From NCBI RefSeq assembly GCF_012396365.1, contig NZ_JAAXPG010000002.1, positions 1 through 64,000 of the forward strand: a stretch of DNA of 64,000 nucleotides. The letters are read 5' to 3'. The notes below the pieces were generated by a model. That model saw only the letters and a list, made by a program, of their open reading frames with translations, was not told the origin of the DNA and did not search any database. The position numbers and the translations under genes are program-made. This DNA comes from Nocardiopsis alborubida (lineage in GTDB: Bacteria; Actinomycetota; Actinomycetes; Streptosporangiales; Streptosporangiaceae). Shown here in pieces: positions 8,100-16,232 of the stretch (positions are counted from its first letter, which is position 1; each line of letters begins with the position of its first letter).

Positions 8100-9656
8100 C
8101 TAGCCGGCGTAGGTCTCGAACTCGGCGACGCGCGGCGTGCCGTTCGAGCTGGTGATCTCGAAGTTGATCTTGCGCAGCGTCGTCGGGCCGACGTTGATGA
8201 CACCCGCTCCGCTTCCGGTGGCCAGGACGTCACCGGTGTCGTGGTCGACGACCCGCCAGGAGCCGATGTTGCCCTCGGCTCCGGCGGCCTCGCGGATGTT
8301 GATCGTGGACACCGTGGTGTCGGAGTCCCACTTGACCGAGATGCGACCGGTCGAACCGCTCGGCGACCAGTAGGTGCCCATGTCGCCGTCGACGACGTTG
8401 CCGTAGCTGGTGCCGCTGGCCTTGCCGGAGCCGTCGGCTCCGGCCCCGGCGCTGAGGTTGGTCCCCTCCGGCGGGTCGGTCGGGTCGGGGTCCGGCGGGT
8501 CGGTCGGGTCGGGGTCCGGCGGGTCGGTCGGGTCGGGGTCCGGCGGGTTCTCCGCCTCGCAGTTGCCGTCCGAGACCTGGTTGCCCTTGTTCGCGCCCGC
8601 GATCTGGCCCAGCATCCCCGGCACGCATCCGGCGTCGTCGAGTTCGTAGGAGTAGGGGATGCTCACCGACGTGGTGGACTCGGGGTTGGGCCCGGCGGGG
8701 TAGTTCTCGTCGCCCTGGCTGGACCAGGTCACGTTGTCGAAGACGTTGCCGCCGACCTCCCAGGTGCCCCTCTCGTCGGTGTAGAAGGTGCCCAGGACGT
8801 CCTTGGAGTCCTCGAAGTAGTTGTTCTCCACCTTCGCCCTGGCGCCGGCACGGGAGTTGATGCCGGACTCGTGGATCTCCGTGTAGTGGTTGTTGTACAT
8901 GTGGCCTACGCCACCGCGCAGCAGGGGTGCGCGCGAGTCCAGGTTCTCGAACCGGTTGTGGTGGTACGTGACGTAACCGTTCGAGCGGTCGCTCTCACTG
9001 GACCCGACCAGGCCGCCGCGGCCGGAGTTGCGCAGGATGCTGTAGGAGAGGGTGACGTACTGGGTGTTGTTCTTCATGTCGAAGAGGCCGTCGTAGCCCT
9101 CCGACTCCCCGCCCGACGCCTCCAGGGTGACGTGGTCGACCCAGACGTTGCGGACTCCGCTCTCCATGCCGATGGCGTCGCCGCCGTTGGACGTGGGCGA
9201 GCCGGACTTCTTGACGTTCCGGACGGTCACGTTCTGGATGATGATGTTGCTGGACTCGCGGATGTGGATGCCCAGCTGGTCGAACACGGCTCCGCTGCCG
9301 GTGCCGACGATCGTGACGTTGCTGATGTTCTTGAGCTCGATCACGTCGTCTGCGGTGTCACAGCTGTCGCCCGACACCTTGGAGGTGTTGCCGTGGTTGA
9401 TGGTCCCCTGGACCTCGATGATGATCGGGGTGCTGGCGCTGGACCGGCTGCACAGGGCCTCGTGGATCTGGGTCCCTGTCGTGGCCCGCACCGTCTGTCC
9501 GCCCGCGCCGCCGGTGGTCCCGCCGTTCTGGGTCGCGTAACCCGTGGCGCTGCCGGTCTGCGCGGCCGCCGAGGACATCGGCAGGGCCAGACCGGCCGCC
9601 ACCACCGCCGAGGCGGCCAGCGTCGACAGGAGCCGACGCGTGGTTGATCTTCTCAC
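8100..9656 (-). CDS. Secreted pectate lyase (PL1) with C-terminal discoidin-like domain
   Basis: A 518-residue protein from GTG at 9656, with GGAAAGG upstream. A typical signal peptide (Arg-rich start, hydrophobic stretch, cut near SSAAAQ) is followed by a right-handed beta-helix pectate lyase domain with IWVDHVTL-type (VWVDHVTL), DGLFDMK, VTLSYSILRNSGRG and YHHNRFENLDSRAPLLRGG motifs. A linker of PDPDPTDP repeats (four units) leads to a ~130-residue C-terminal domain of the F5/8 type C kind (DGDMGTYWSP, ISVKWDS). It cleaves plant pectin outside the cell. Expression is probably LacI-controlled (see the promoter entry). Confidence 0.9.
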   Translation of the reverse strand: MRRSTTRRLLSTLAASAVVAAGLALPMSSAAAQTGSATGYATQNGGTTGGAGGQTVRATTGTQIHEALCSRSSASTPIIIEVQGTINHGNTSKVSGDSCDTADDVIELKNISNVTIVGTGSGAVFDQLGIHIRESSNIIIQNVTVRNVKKSGSPTSNGGDAIGMESGVRNVWVDHVTLEASGGESEGYDGLFDMKNNTQYVTLSYSILRNSGRGGLVGSSESDRSNGYVTYHHNRFENLDSRAPLLRGGVGHMYNNHYTEIHESGINSRAGARAKVENNYFEDSKDVLGTFYTDERGTWEVGGNVFDNVTWSSQGDENYPAGPNPESTTSVSIPYSYELDDAGCVPGMLGQIAGANKGNQVSDGNCEAENPPDPDPTDPPDPDPTDPPDPDPTDPPEGTNLSAGAGADGSGKASGTSYGNVVDGDMGTYWSPSGSTGRISVKWDSDTTVSTINIREAAGAEGNIGSWRVVDHDTGDVLATGSGAGVINVGPTTLRKINFEITSSNGTPRVAEFETYAG

Positions 9657-9700
9657 CGCTTGCCTTTCCAGTAGGGATGAGTACTGGGGTGTCCCAACTC

Positions 9701-9751
9701 ACATTAGAGAAAGCGCTTTCCATGTCAAGGGGGTTAATGCAAACGCTTGCA
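9701..9751 (-). promoter_or_regulatory. Pectate lyase promoter with LacI-type operators
   Basis: Read on the minus strand, TTGACA (9728-9723) and TAATGT (9706-9701) are 16 bp apart. Exactly between them sits the perfect palindrome GAAAGCGCTTTC (9709-9720). A second, near-palindromic site GCAAACGCTTGC (9739-9750) lies just upstream of the -35. Both have the central CG and the flanking A/T arms of LacI/GalR-family operators. This predicts substrate-responsive repression of the lyase. No LacI gene is in the window. Confidence 0.7.
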
Positions 9752-9970
9752 GGAGGGACAAGTGTTGCTACAGCATTACAAGCTCGTGAACTGCGGACTT
9801 ACTGGCAGCGGCGAAAAAATTGGGATCGAGTCCCTCAAAGCATGCAACCGGTTGGTGCACCCCACCGACCGCACCGCAGGGCTGGAAGGCCTTCCCCGAC
9901 CGTCCCCGGGCCGCCCCGACGACTCCCCCGCCCCCTCGCGGTCCGGACCGTCTCACCTACACGCCTGCGC

Positions 9971-9997
9971 AAGCACTTCATGAGCCATGAAGTGCTT
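9971..9997 (+). promoter_or_regulatory. Perfect 12-bp inverted repeat before membrane-protein/regulator operon
   Basis: AAGCACTTCATG (9971-9982), a 3-nt spacer AGC, then CATGAAGTGCTT (9986-9997). It lies 28 bp before the ATG at 10025. The winged-helix regulator encoded second in the operon is the obvious candidate to bind it (autoregulation). An in-frame ATG at 9980 lies inside the repeat, so that upstream start is unlikely. Confidence 0.55.
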
Positions 9998-10024
9998 CAC
10001 GGACTTCGATACCGATGGGGGGCC

Positions 10025-10456
10025 ATGGACGGACACGATCGCGAGTCGGCCCAGCGGACCACCACCGAGGCGGCGCGTCTGCGCGAACACGCGACCGCCG
10101 CCGGACGCTGGTACGGCGGGTACCTGCTGTTCCTGGGTGTGGCCTCGGCGGGGCTGCTCATCCTCACCGACGCGGCCTCTCCCGACGGCTTCGGTCAGGG
10201 TCTGGCCGCCGGCGGATGGTTCGTGACCGTCATGCTGGTCTCCGTGTGGGCCCAGCGGCGCAGGGCGTTCCCGGCGGGCGCGGCCCGGGCGACGGCGCTG
10301 GCGAACGCGGTGTGGTTCGGTTCCTACCTCGTGGTCGTCGGCCCGCTGGTGCGGTGGCGGTACCAGGACTCGCCGCTGGCGTGGGCCCCCGCCGCGGCCG
10401 CGATGTCGATGCCCTTCGCCGCGGCCGCCCTGCTCGTGGGGAGGACCGGGCGATGA
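10025..10456 (+). CDS. Small four-helix membrane protein
   Basis: A 143-residue protein with a short acidic/Arg-rich N-terminus and four predicted membrane segments: near residues 29-48 (YGGYLLFLGVASAGLLIL), 57-75, 88-108 and 120-138. The start at 10025 (MDGHDR) is preferred to 9980 because the latter lies in the inverted repeat. The stop overlaps the start of the regulator gene (ATGA), so the two are co-translated. I do not recognise a named family; such pairs of membrane protein and winged-helix regulator are common in actinomycetes. Confidence 0.65.
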   Translation: MDGHDRESAQRTTTEAARLREHATAAGRWYGGYLLFLGVASAGLLILTDAASPDGFGQGLAAGGWFVTVMLVSVWAQRRRAFPAGAARATALANAVWFGSYLVVVGPLVRWRYQDSPLAWAPAAAAMSMPFAAAALLVGRTGR

Positions 10457-10776
10457 ACCACCCGCGCCGCGACCTGGATCCGGTGCTCCAGTCGGCGGTA
10501 CGGTTCTCCATCGTCGCCGTCCTGGTCCCGCTGGAGGGAGCGGAGTTCTCCTACGTGCGCGACACCGTGGAGGTCAGCGACTCCTCGCTCTCGCAGCACG
10601 CGACGGCCCTGGAGAAGGCCGGGTACATGAAGGTGGCGAAGGCGCAGGTGGGGCAGCGGGCCGGGACCTGGCTCAGCCTCACCCCGGACGGCAAGCGGGC
10701 GTTCGAGCGCCACCTCGCCCTGTTGAACGAGATCGCCTCCTACACCCCGGCCCAGGACGCCTCCCGCTCCGAGTGA
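10453..10776 (+). CDS. Winged-helix (MarR-like) DNA-binding regulator
   Basis: A 107-residue protein that is almost entirely a winged helix-turn-helix. FSIVAVLVPLEGAEFSYVRD gives the first helices, VSDSSLSQHATALEKAGYM is the recognition helix, and VGQRAGTWLSLTPDGKRAF is the wing with the conserved LTPDG turn. It matches small MarR/PadR-like regulators. It overlaps the upstream membrane-protein gene by 4 nt and probably represses the pair through the inverted repeat at 9971-9997. Confidence 0.8.
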   Translation: MNHPRRDLDPVLQSAVRFSIVAVLVPLEGAEFSYVRDTVEVSDSSLSQHATALEKAGYMKVAKAQVGQRAGTWLSLTPDGKRAFERHLALLNEIASYTPAQDASRSE

Positions 10777-10835
10777 GCCGGCGCCGCGACCCTCCGCGCC
10801 GATCACCGTCGGCACGAGCACGCGGCCCCGGCCGC

Positions 10836-11323
10836 AGGGGGGTGCCCCCGGGGGGGGTCGGGGGGGCTCCCCCCGGGAAACACGAAGGACGCCCCGGCGA
10901 GGCGGCCGAAGGCCACCGAGCAGGGTCGTCCAGGGTGGACCCTGGGCAACCCAACCACAACCCACGAGGCGCAACCTCGCGTTGTGAGAGAGTGCCCCGC
11001 CCACCTCACCGATCAGCGCGACCCCGACCAGAGGGGGGTACCTCGGGGGGTTCGGGGGGTCTCCCCCCGGGAAACACGAAGGACGACCCGGCGAGGCGGC
11101 CGAAGGCCACCGAACAGGGTCGTCCCGAGTCCGTGGACCCTGGGCAACCCAACTACAACCCACGAGGCGCAGCCTCGCGTTGTGAGAGAGTGCCCCGCCC
11201 ACCTCACCGATCGACGCGCCCCCGACCACAGGGGGGTGCCCCGGGGGGTTCGGGGGGTCTCCCCCCGGGAAACACGAAGGACGACCCGGCGAGGCGGCCG
11301 AAGGCCGCCGAGCAGGGTCGTCC
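10836..11323. repeat. Three tandem copies of a ~197-bp G-run-rich intergenic repeat
   Basis: Copy 1 spans 10836-11031, copy 2 spans 11032-11229, and copy 3 starts at 11230 and breaks off at about 11323 where the tRNA gene follows. Each copy begins with a G-run block (GGGGGGT, CGGGGGGTT, CCCCCCGGGAAACACGAAGG). It then has a hairpin (GGACGACCC...GGGTCGTCC), CCCTGGGCAACCCAA, ACCCACGAGGCGCA and TTGTGAGAGAGTGCCCCGCC. Copies 1 and 2 are near-identical, with a few substitutions and a small length difference. Open frames crossing them are repeat artefacts. The role is unknown; each copy carries terminator-like folding. Confidence 0.85.
11279..11323 (-). terminator. Large hairpin directly downstream of tRNA-Val
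   Basis: GGACGACCC (from 11279) pairs with GGGTCGTCC (ending 11323), and inside it GGCGGCC pairs with GGCCGCC around a short loop. It sits 4 nt past the tRNA 3' end in the direction of tRNA transcription. It can also fold on the other strand. The same hairpin is repeated in the two other repeat copies. Confidence 0.6.
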
Positions 11324-11327
11324 AGGG

Positions 11328-11401
11328 TGGGCGCGAAGGGACTCGAACCCCTGACCTATTGCTTGTAAGGCAATTGCTCTAACCAACTGAGCTACGCGCC
11401 C
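11328..11401 (-). tRNA. tRNA-Val (anticodon UAC)
   Basis: The minus strand folds as a full cloverleaf: acceptor GGGCGCG/CGCGCCC, D arm GCTC...GAGC with AGTTGGTTA loop, anticodon stem ATTGC/GCAAT with loop CTTACAA (anticodon TAC), and T arm AGGGG-TTCGAGT-CCCTT. The discriminator base is A. CCA is not encoded. Confidence 0.92.
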
Positions 11402-11452
11402 GTGCGTCGGACGAGATCATACCGCTTCGCCGGAATCGCCGCGCCTGGGTTC

Positions 11453-11905
11453 TCAGGCCAGCTCGCGCAGCCGCCGCAGGTACTCGTCCACGTCGCGGGG
11501 CTCGGAGAACCCCGTGAGGGTGGACCAGCGCACGACGCCCCCGGCGTCGATCAGGAAGGTCCCCCGCCGCGCGGTGCCCCGCTTGGGGTCGAACACCCCG
11601 TAGGCCCGGGCCACGCCGCCGTGCGGCCAGAAGTCCGACAGCAGGGGGAACGGGAAGCCCTCCCGGTCGGACCAGGTGCGCAGGGCGAAGACGGAGTCCA
11701 CCGACACCGCCAGGACCTCGGCGCCGAGCCCGGCGAACTCGGGGTGGCGCGCGCTCAGCTCGGCGAGCTCTCCCGAGCACACGCCCGAGAAGGCCAGCGG
11801 GTAGAAGACCAGCAGGACGGGGCGGCCCCGCACCGGTGAGGTGTCCTGGCCGTACTGGTCCTGGAGGGTGAAGTCGGGCGCGGGGGCGCCCACGGGGGCG
11901 GTCAT
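11453..11905 (-). CDS. ahpE: AhpE-type one-Cys peroxiredoxin
   Basis: A 150-residue thioredoxin-fold protein. VGAPAPDFTLQDQYG opens the domain, and FYPLAFSGVCSGEL holds the peroxidatic cysteine at residue 43 in the T/S-x-x-C context. FPLLSDFWPHGGVARAYGVF is the AhpE signature, and RRGTFLID closes the fold. No resolving cysteine is evident, as in mycobacterial AhpE. It reduces peroxides in the cytoplasm. The DUF3052 gene lies just upstream on the same strand, an arrangement seen in mycobacteria. ATG at 11905 is preceded by GAAAGGGAACC. Confidence 0.9.
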   Translation of the reverse strand: MTAPVGAPAPDFTLQDQYGQDTSPVRGRPVLLVFYPLAFSGVCSGELAELSARHPEFAGLGAEVLAVSVDSVFALRTWSDREGFPFPLLSDFWPHGGVARAYGVFDPKRGTARRGTFLIDAGGVVRWSTLTGFSEPRDVDEYLRRLRELA

Positions 11906-11998
11906 GGTTCCCTTTCGTCGGCGGGCACTCCTCAGCGCCGCGCGCCCGCCTCCGGGACGCGCGGCACCGGATGCCTCACCCTTCGCGGGTGATGTCCG

Positions 11999-12424
11999 TC
12001 ACCGCTTGGGAACGACCAGGCGCGTACCCGACCAGTCGGCGCCGATGCTGACTGCGCTGGTCTGGGAGAGGCCCGACGTCGACGCGGCCTCGGCGACCTC
12101 GTTGGGGGACACGTGCAGGTCACGCCCCGCCTTGGGCGTGAGCACCAGGATGGTCCCGCCGTCGGCGATGGTGGTCACCGTGTCCATCAGCGCGTCGGTG
12201 AGGTCCTCCTCCTCGTCGGACCGCCACCACAGCAGTGCCGCGTCGACGTCGCCGTCGTAGTCCTCGTCGACCAGCTCCTCACCGGTGAGTTCGGTGATGG
12301 ATGCGCGCAGGTTCTCGTCGACGTCGTCGTCGAAGCCGAATTCCTGCACCACCTGACCCGGCTTGAATCCGAGTCGGTCAGCCAAGCCGCGTTCGCTCTG
12401 TGCCTGGCCCGCGGTCGCGCTCAC
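11999..12424 (-). CDS. DUF3052 family protein
   Basis: A 141-residue acidic protein from GTG at 12424. LADRLGFKPGQVVQEFGFDDDVDENLR and the central LLWWRSDEEEDLTDALMD are characteristic of the actinobacterial DUF3052 family, usually found next to aceE and ahpE. The biochemical role is unknown. aceE is not adjacent here, which is a local rearrangement compared with mycobacteria. Confidence 0.85.
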   Translation of the reverse strand: MSATAGQAQSERGLADRLGFKPGQVVQEFGFDDDVDENLRASITELTGEELVDEDYDGDVDAALLWWRSDEEEDLTDALMDTVTTIADGGTILVLTPKAGRDLHVSPNEVAEAASTSGLSQTSAVSIGADWSGTRLVVPKR

Positions 12425-12593
12425 GAAAGTTCTCCTCCACAGATGGTTTTTCTCAATCTTGCCTGCACGAAGCAGTTGTCACAACGATGCCGGGCTGTTT
12501 GCGCGCCCGTCACGTGGGTCCGCTGACCATCGCTGATGGCCTAGTTCACACGCTAGCGGCATGTTCCGTCAACGCGCTGCCAAACCTTCGCCG

Positions 12594-13001
12594 TCAGGAC
12601 GAGAGGTAGGACAGGCGCACCCTCCGGTCGGGGTTGTCCACGTTGAGGTCCACCACGGCGATGGACTGCCACGTGCCCAGTTCGAGTCTTCCGCCGACGA
12701 CCGGGACGGTGGTCTGGGGTGCGACGAAGGCGGGCATCACGTGCGACCTGCCGTGACCCCGCGAGCCGTGCCTGTGCCGCCACCGGTCGTCGGCGGGCAG
12801 CAGGTCGGCCAGTGAGGCGAGGAGGTCGTCGTCGGACCCCGCCCCGAGTTCGATGATCGCCACACCCGCCGTGGCGTGCGGGACGAAGACGTTGAGCAGT
12901 CCGTCCCCTCCGGTCTCGGCCACGAAGTCGCCGCACTGGCGGGTGATGTCGGTGACGCTCTCCGATCCACCGGTGTGCAGCTCCAGGATCTGTGTCCTCA
13001 T
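12594..13001 (-). CDS. YjbQ (UPF0047) family protein
   Basis: The 135-residue product from ATG at 13001 starts MRTQILELHT. It carries the UPF0047 core: VFVPHATAGVAIIELG (conserved HxTxG), DDRWRHRHGSRGHGRSHVMPAF, and GTWQSIAVVDLN. YjbQ-family members have been reported with low thiamine-phosphate synthase activity; the in vivo role is unclear. An extended start at 13097 adds a low-complexity N-terminus with no counterpart in the family and was rejected. Confidence 0.85.
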   Translation of the reverse strand: MRTQILELHTGGSESVTDITRQCGDFVAETGGDGLLNVFVPHATAGVAIIELGAGSDDDLLASLADLLPADDRWRHRHGSRGHGRSHVMPAFVAPQTTVPVVGGRLELGTWQSIAVVDLNVDNPDRRVRLSYLSS

Positions 13002-13129
13002 AGCGCCACCTTCGCGCAGGCGCGGCGCTCGTGCAACCATCCCGGTCCCGGCTGTGGATGGCGCTCGGCCCCGCGAGGGTCCATACTCGTCCCCCACATG
13101 TGCGAACCTGGTCGAAGGGAGGCGAAACG

Positions 13130-14782
13130 GTGACTGCTTCTTTACTTCTGGGGCCCCTGCTCAGGCACCCGGGGGAGACCAGCGCCACGGTGTGGGTGGA
13201 GACGGACGCCCCCTGTGCCGTGCGTGTCGTGGTCGACGGCGCCGTCGAGGCGACCGCGCGGACCTTCACCGTGCACGGCCACCACTACGCCGTCTGCACG
13301 GTCGGGGGGCTGGCCCGGGGCGCGCGCCTGCCCTACGAGGTGTTCCTGGACGAGGACCGGGTCTGGCCGGAGCCGGACAGCCCCTTCCCGCCCAGCACCG
13401 TGCGCACCGTGGACCCGGAGGCGCCCACGCGGCTGCTGTACGGGTCCTGTCACACGCCCACCCACGACTCCCCCGAGGGCGTGGTCCGCTACGGCCCCGA
13501 CATGCTGCGCGCCACGGCCCGGCGGCTGGCCCGCGAACCGGTCGGGGGCAACCTGGCGCTGCTGCTCATCGGCGACCAGGTCTACGCCGACGAGGTGCAG
13601 GAGTCGATGCTCGCGTTCCTGCGCGATCGGCGCGCACGCGGGAGCGCCGACGACGACCCCGACGACGAGGTCGTCTACTACGACGAGTACGCCGAGCTGT
13701 ACCGGCAGGCCTGGAGCGACCCGCAGGTGCGGTGGCTGCTGTCCACCGTGCCGACCCTGATGGTCTTCGACGACCACGACGTCCGCGACGACTGGAACAC
13801 CTCGGCCGCCTGGCGGCGCGCCATGGACCGGCGGCCCTGGTGGCGCAGGCGCATCACCAGCGGCCTGGGCTCCTACTGGGTGTACCAGCACCTGGGCAAC
13901 CTCTCCGAACAGGAGAGGGACGGGGACCGGCTGTGGAAGCGGGTGCGCGACGCCGACGGCGACGCCGGGGACCTGGTCGACGCCTTCGCCTGGCAGGCCC
14001 ACAGCGAGCCGTCGAGCTACCAGTGGGGGCACCGCCACGACTTCGGCGGGGTCCGGCTGGTAATGGTCGACACCCGCTGCTCCCGCGCCCTGGGCGAGGG
14101 CGACCCCTCCGACGGGTCCAGGTCGATCCTGGGACCCCAGGGCCACGACTGGCTGGACGGGCACCTGGCCGGCGGACCGGACCACGTCGTGGTCGCCTCG
14201 ACCGTCCCGGTGCTGCTGCCCCCGGCCGTGCACCGGTTGGAGGCCTGGAACGAGGCGGTGTGCGCGGGCGCCTGGGGGCGGTGGCTGAGCGGGCCCGCCG
14301 AACGGCTGCGCCAGGACATCGACCTGGAGCACTGGGCCGCCTTCCAGTACTCCTTCCGCCGCCTGTCCGACGCCGTGGGGGAGCTGGCGCGGGGCGAGCG
14401 GGGCCCGGAACCCGCCACCGTGTTGTTCCTGGGCGGGGACGTGCACTTCTCCTACCTGGCGCGCGCCCGTCACCGCGGGGGCGGCACGAGCCGGGTGACC
14501 CAGCTGGTCTCCTCCCCGCTGTGCAACCAGGCCCCGACGAGCATGCGCCGCATGGTCCGGCTGTCGGTGAGCCGCCCGCTGCGTGCGATCGGGTGGCTGC
14601 TGACGCGGCTGGCGCGGGTCCCCGAACCCGATCTGAGCTGGGACCTGGGGTCGGCCCCCTACTTCGGCAACACCCTGGGCGAGGTCGACTTCGACGGGCG
14701 CGGGGCTCGGGCCTCCTGGTACCACTGCGCCCGGGGCGGGGGCGACGCGCTGCCCGACGTGCGCATGTCCGCGGACCTCTGA
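13130..14782 (+). CDS. PhoD-like metallophosphoesterase
   Basis: A 550-residue protein from GTG at 13130, preceded by GAAGGGAGG. After a fibronectin-like N-terminal domain it shows the PhoD phosphatase motif series: LLYGSCHTP, LLLIGDQVYADEVQ, LMVFDDHDVRDDWN, AFAWQAHS, VMVDTR and FLGGDVHFSYLARA. These contribute the metal-binding Asp, Asn and His residues. No signal peptide is visible, so it may act in the cytoplasm. The hairpin at 14833-14874 separates it from the next, convergent gene. Confidence 0.85.
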   Translation: MTASLLLGPLLRHPGETSATVWVETDAPCAVRVVVDGAVEATARTFTVHGHHYAVCTVGGLARGARLPYEVFLDEDRVWPEPDSPFPPSTVRTVDPEAPTRLLYGSCHTPTHDSPEGVVRYGPDMLRATARRLAREPVGGNLALLLIGDQVYADEVQESMLAFLRDRRARGSADDDPDDEVVYYDEYAELYRQAWSDPQVRWLLSTVPTLMVFDDHDVRDDWNTSAAWRRAMDRRPWWRRRITSGLGSYWVYQHLGNLSEQERDGDRLWKRVRDADGDAGDLVDAFAWQAHSEPSSYQWGHRHDFGGVRLVMVDTRCSRALGEGDPSDGSRSILGPQGHDWLDGHLAGGPDHVVVASTVPVLLPPAVHRLEAWNEAVCAGAWGRWLSGPAERLRQDIDLEHWAAFQYSFRRLSDAVGELARGERGPEPATVLFLGGDVHFSYLARARHRGGGTSRVTQLVSSPLCNQAPTSMRRMVRLSVSRPLRAIGWLLTRLARVPEPDLSWDLGSAPYFGNTLGEVDFDGRGARASWYHCARGGGDALPDVRMSADL

Positions 14783-14832
14783 TCCCCTGGCCCCGTGTCC
14801 GGCCTCCCGTCCGGGGCGGGCGCGCAACGCCG

Positions 14833-14874
14833 CCGGGGGCGCCGCGGGTCAGGGCTGACCGGCGGCGCCCCCGG
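14833..14874. terminator. Bidirectional terminator between convergent genes
   Basis: CCGGGGGCGCCGC (14833-14845) pairs perfectly with GCGGCGCCCCCGG (14862-14874). It lies between the ends of the PhoD-like gene (plus) and the membrane protein (minus) and can serve both. Confidence 0.65.
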
Positions 14875-14879
14875 ACGGG

Positions 14880-15965
14880 TCAGGGCTTGTTGGGCGTCGG
14901 GCGCCGACTGGGCTGGGCACCGCGCCTCGGCTTGCGCACCGAGAGCCCGAGGGCACCGCTGCCCTGCTCCAGGATGTGGCGGGCCCGGTTCACCGTGCCG
15001 CGGGGCGTGCGGGCGGGGGCGGCCTCCGCCCTGGCGTCGTCCTCCCCGTCGTCCTCGGCCCTGGCGTCCCCGTCCAGGTGGGGCATCGCCCGGGTCGGCC
15101 GGACCTCCCCGCCGGACTCCCCGTCCCCCGACGGGGCGCCCAGGTGCGGCAGGACCTCGGTCGGCTTCTCCTCGTCTGCGCCCGGGGACGCCTCCGGGCG
15201 CCCGGGCTCCAGGTGCGGGAGCACGTCGGTGGCCTCCTGGTCCACCGGCCGGATGGGCCGGGTGCGCTCCGTGGCGGCCGGATCGGCGGCGGTGTCGCGC
15301 ACCTGCTCGTTCTCCTCGCGCACGGCTTCCTTCCAGGCCCGCTCCTCCTCCGACTTGCGCCGGTCCTGCCGGGCGTTCTCGGCCTGCCAGGAGCGCCAGT
15401 TGCGCACCGCGGGGGTGATGACCGGCCAGGTCACCTTCGCCGGGCGCGACAGCGCGTGCCACAGGTAGGCGGTGGTGCCCCACGCCTCCATGGCCCGGCG
15501 CGCCTTGGTGATGGTGAAGAAGGTGGGCAGGGCCAGCAGCAGCTGCGGCCAGGCCAGCGCCAGCGCGGCGAACAGCGGGTACATGCCCCCGCCGATCACC
15601 GACGCGGCCGCGCCGATCACCACCGGGACCAGGGCCAGCGTGATGCGCAGCCCGGTGAACTGGCGGAAGCGGTGCAGCGAGCGGCGCGCGGAGACCTGCG
15701 GTACCAGCCCCTCGGGAAGGGGTGTGGGCTGCACGACCAGCGCGAGCAGCATCGTTCCCACGCCCACGCTGGCGGCCAGCAGTATCGTCCACCCCGAGGC
15801 GGCCAGTTCGCCGCCGACCAGCAGGTAGACCACGCCCAGCACGGGCAGCGGCGCGGGGATCCAGAACAGCGCCCGTCTGCGCAGCTCACCCTCCTGAGTG
15901 GGCGCGAGAACGTAATCGATCATCGGACGGAAGAGCCGGGACCCTATCCTCGGTCGCTCGACCAC
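14880..15965 (-). CDS. Membrane protein with PHL-repeat cytoplasmic tail
   Basis: About 361 residues from GTG at 15965; ATG at 15923 (MIDYVLAP) is a possible alternative. It has two pairs of membrane segments: ALFWIPAPLPVLGVVYLLVG, WTILLAASVGVGTMLLAL, ITLALVPVVIGAAASVIGG and MYPLFAALALAWPQLLLAL. A long charged C-terminal tail contains three copies of a short motif: ATDVLPHL, PTEVLPHL and PTRAMPHL. I do not recognise a named family. The repeated tail motif looks like a docking or multivalent interaction segment. It follows fasR on the same strand after a 267-bp gap. Confidence 0.6.
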   Translation of the reverse strand: MVERPRIGSRLFRPMIDYVLAPTQEGELRRRALFWIPAPLPVLGVVYLLVGGELAASGWTILLAASVGVGTMLLALVVQPTPLPEGLVPQVSARRSLHRFRQFTGLRITLALVPVVIGAAASVIGGGMYPLFAALALAWPQLLLALPTFFTITKARRAMEAWGTTAYLWHALSRPAKVTWPVITPAVRNWRSWQAENARQDRRKSEEERAWKEAVREENEQVRDTAADPAATERTRPIRPVDQEATDVLPHLEPGRPEASPGADEEKPTEVLPHLGAPSGDGESGGEVRPTRAMPHLDGDARAEDDGEDDARAEAAPARTPRGTVNRARHILEQGSGALGLSVRKPRRGAQPSRRPTPNKP

Positions 15966-16232
15966 AGCGTTGACCCCCCAAGAACGTCGTGACGGGGCGG
16001 TGCGGGGACCTCCGCCCGAGGATGACGCAGCCTCAACGGTCCCGTCGGCAACCCGCCCACCACAAAGCTATCCCTTTTCATGTGGTCCCCGGGCGTACAC
16101 AACCAGTTACCGACATACCCGGCTCTGGTGAAACTTCCATAAGGGGACGGACAACGCAGGCAACGATCGGGGCACACGGCGGGTTCCCGCCGCCGTACCG
16201 TGACCGGAACCGGCCGTCCCCGCCCGCGGGGG

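Noticed and set aside
8460..8550. Functional DNA repeat array
   Set aside because: It is the coding sequence of the PDPDPTDP linker repeats in the pectate lyase.
10836..11323. CRISPR array
   Set aside because: The repeat unit is about 197 bp with no alternating unique spacers, and no cas genes are present.
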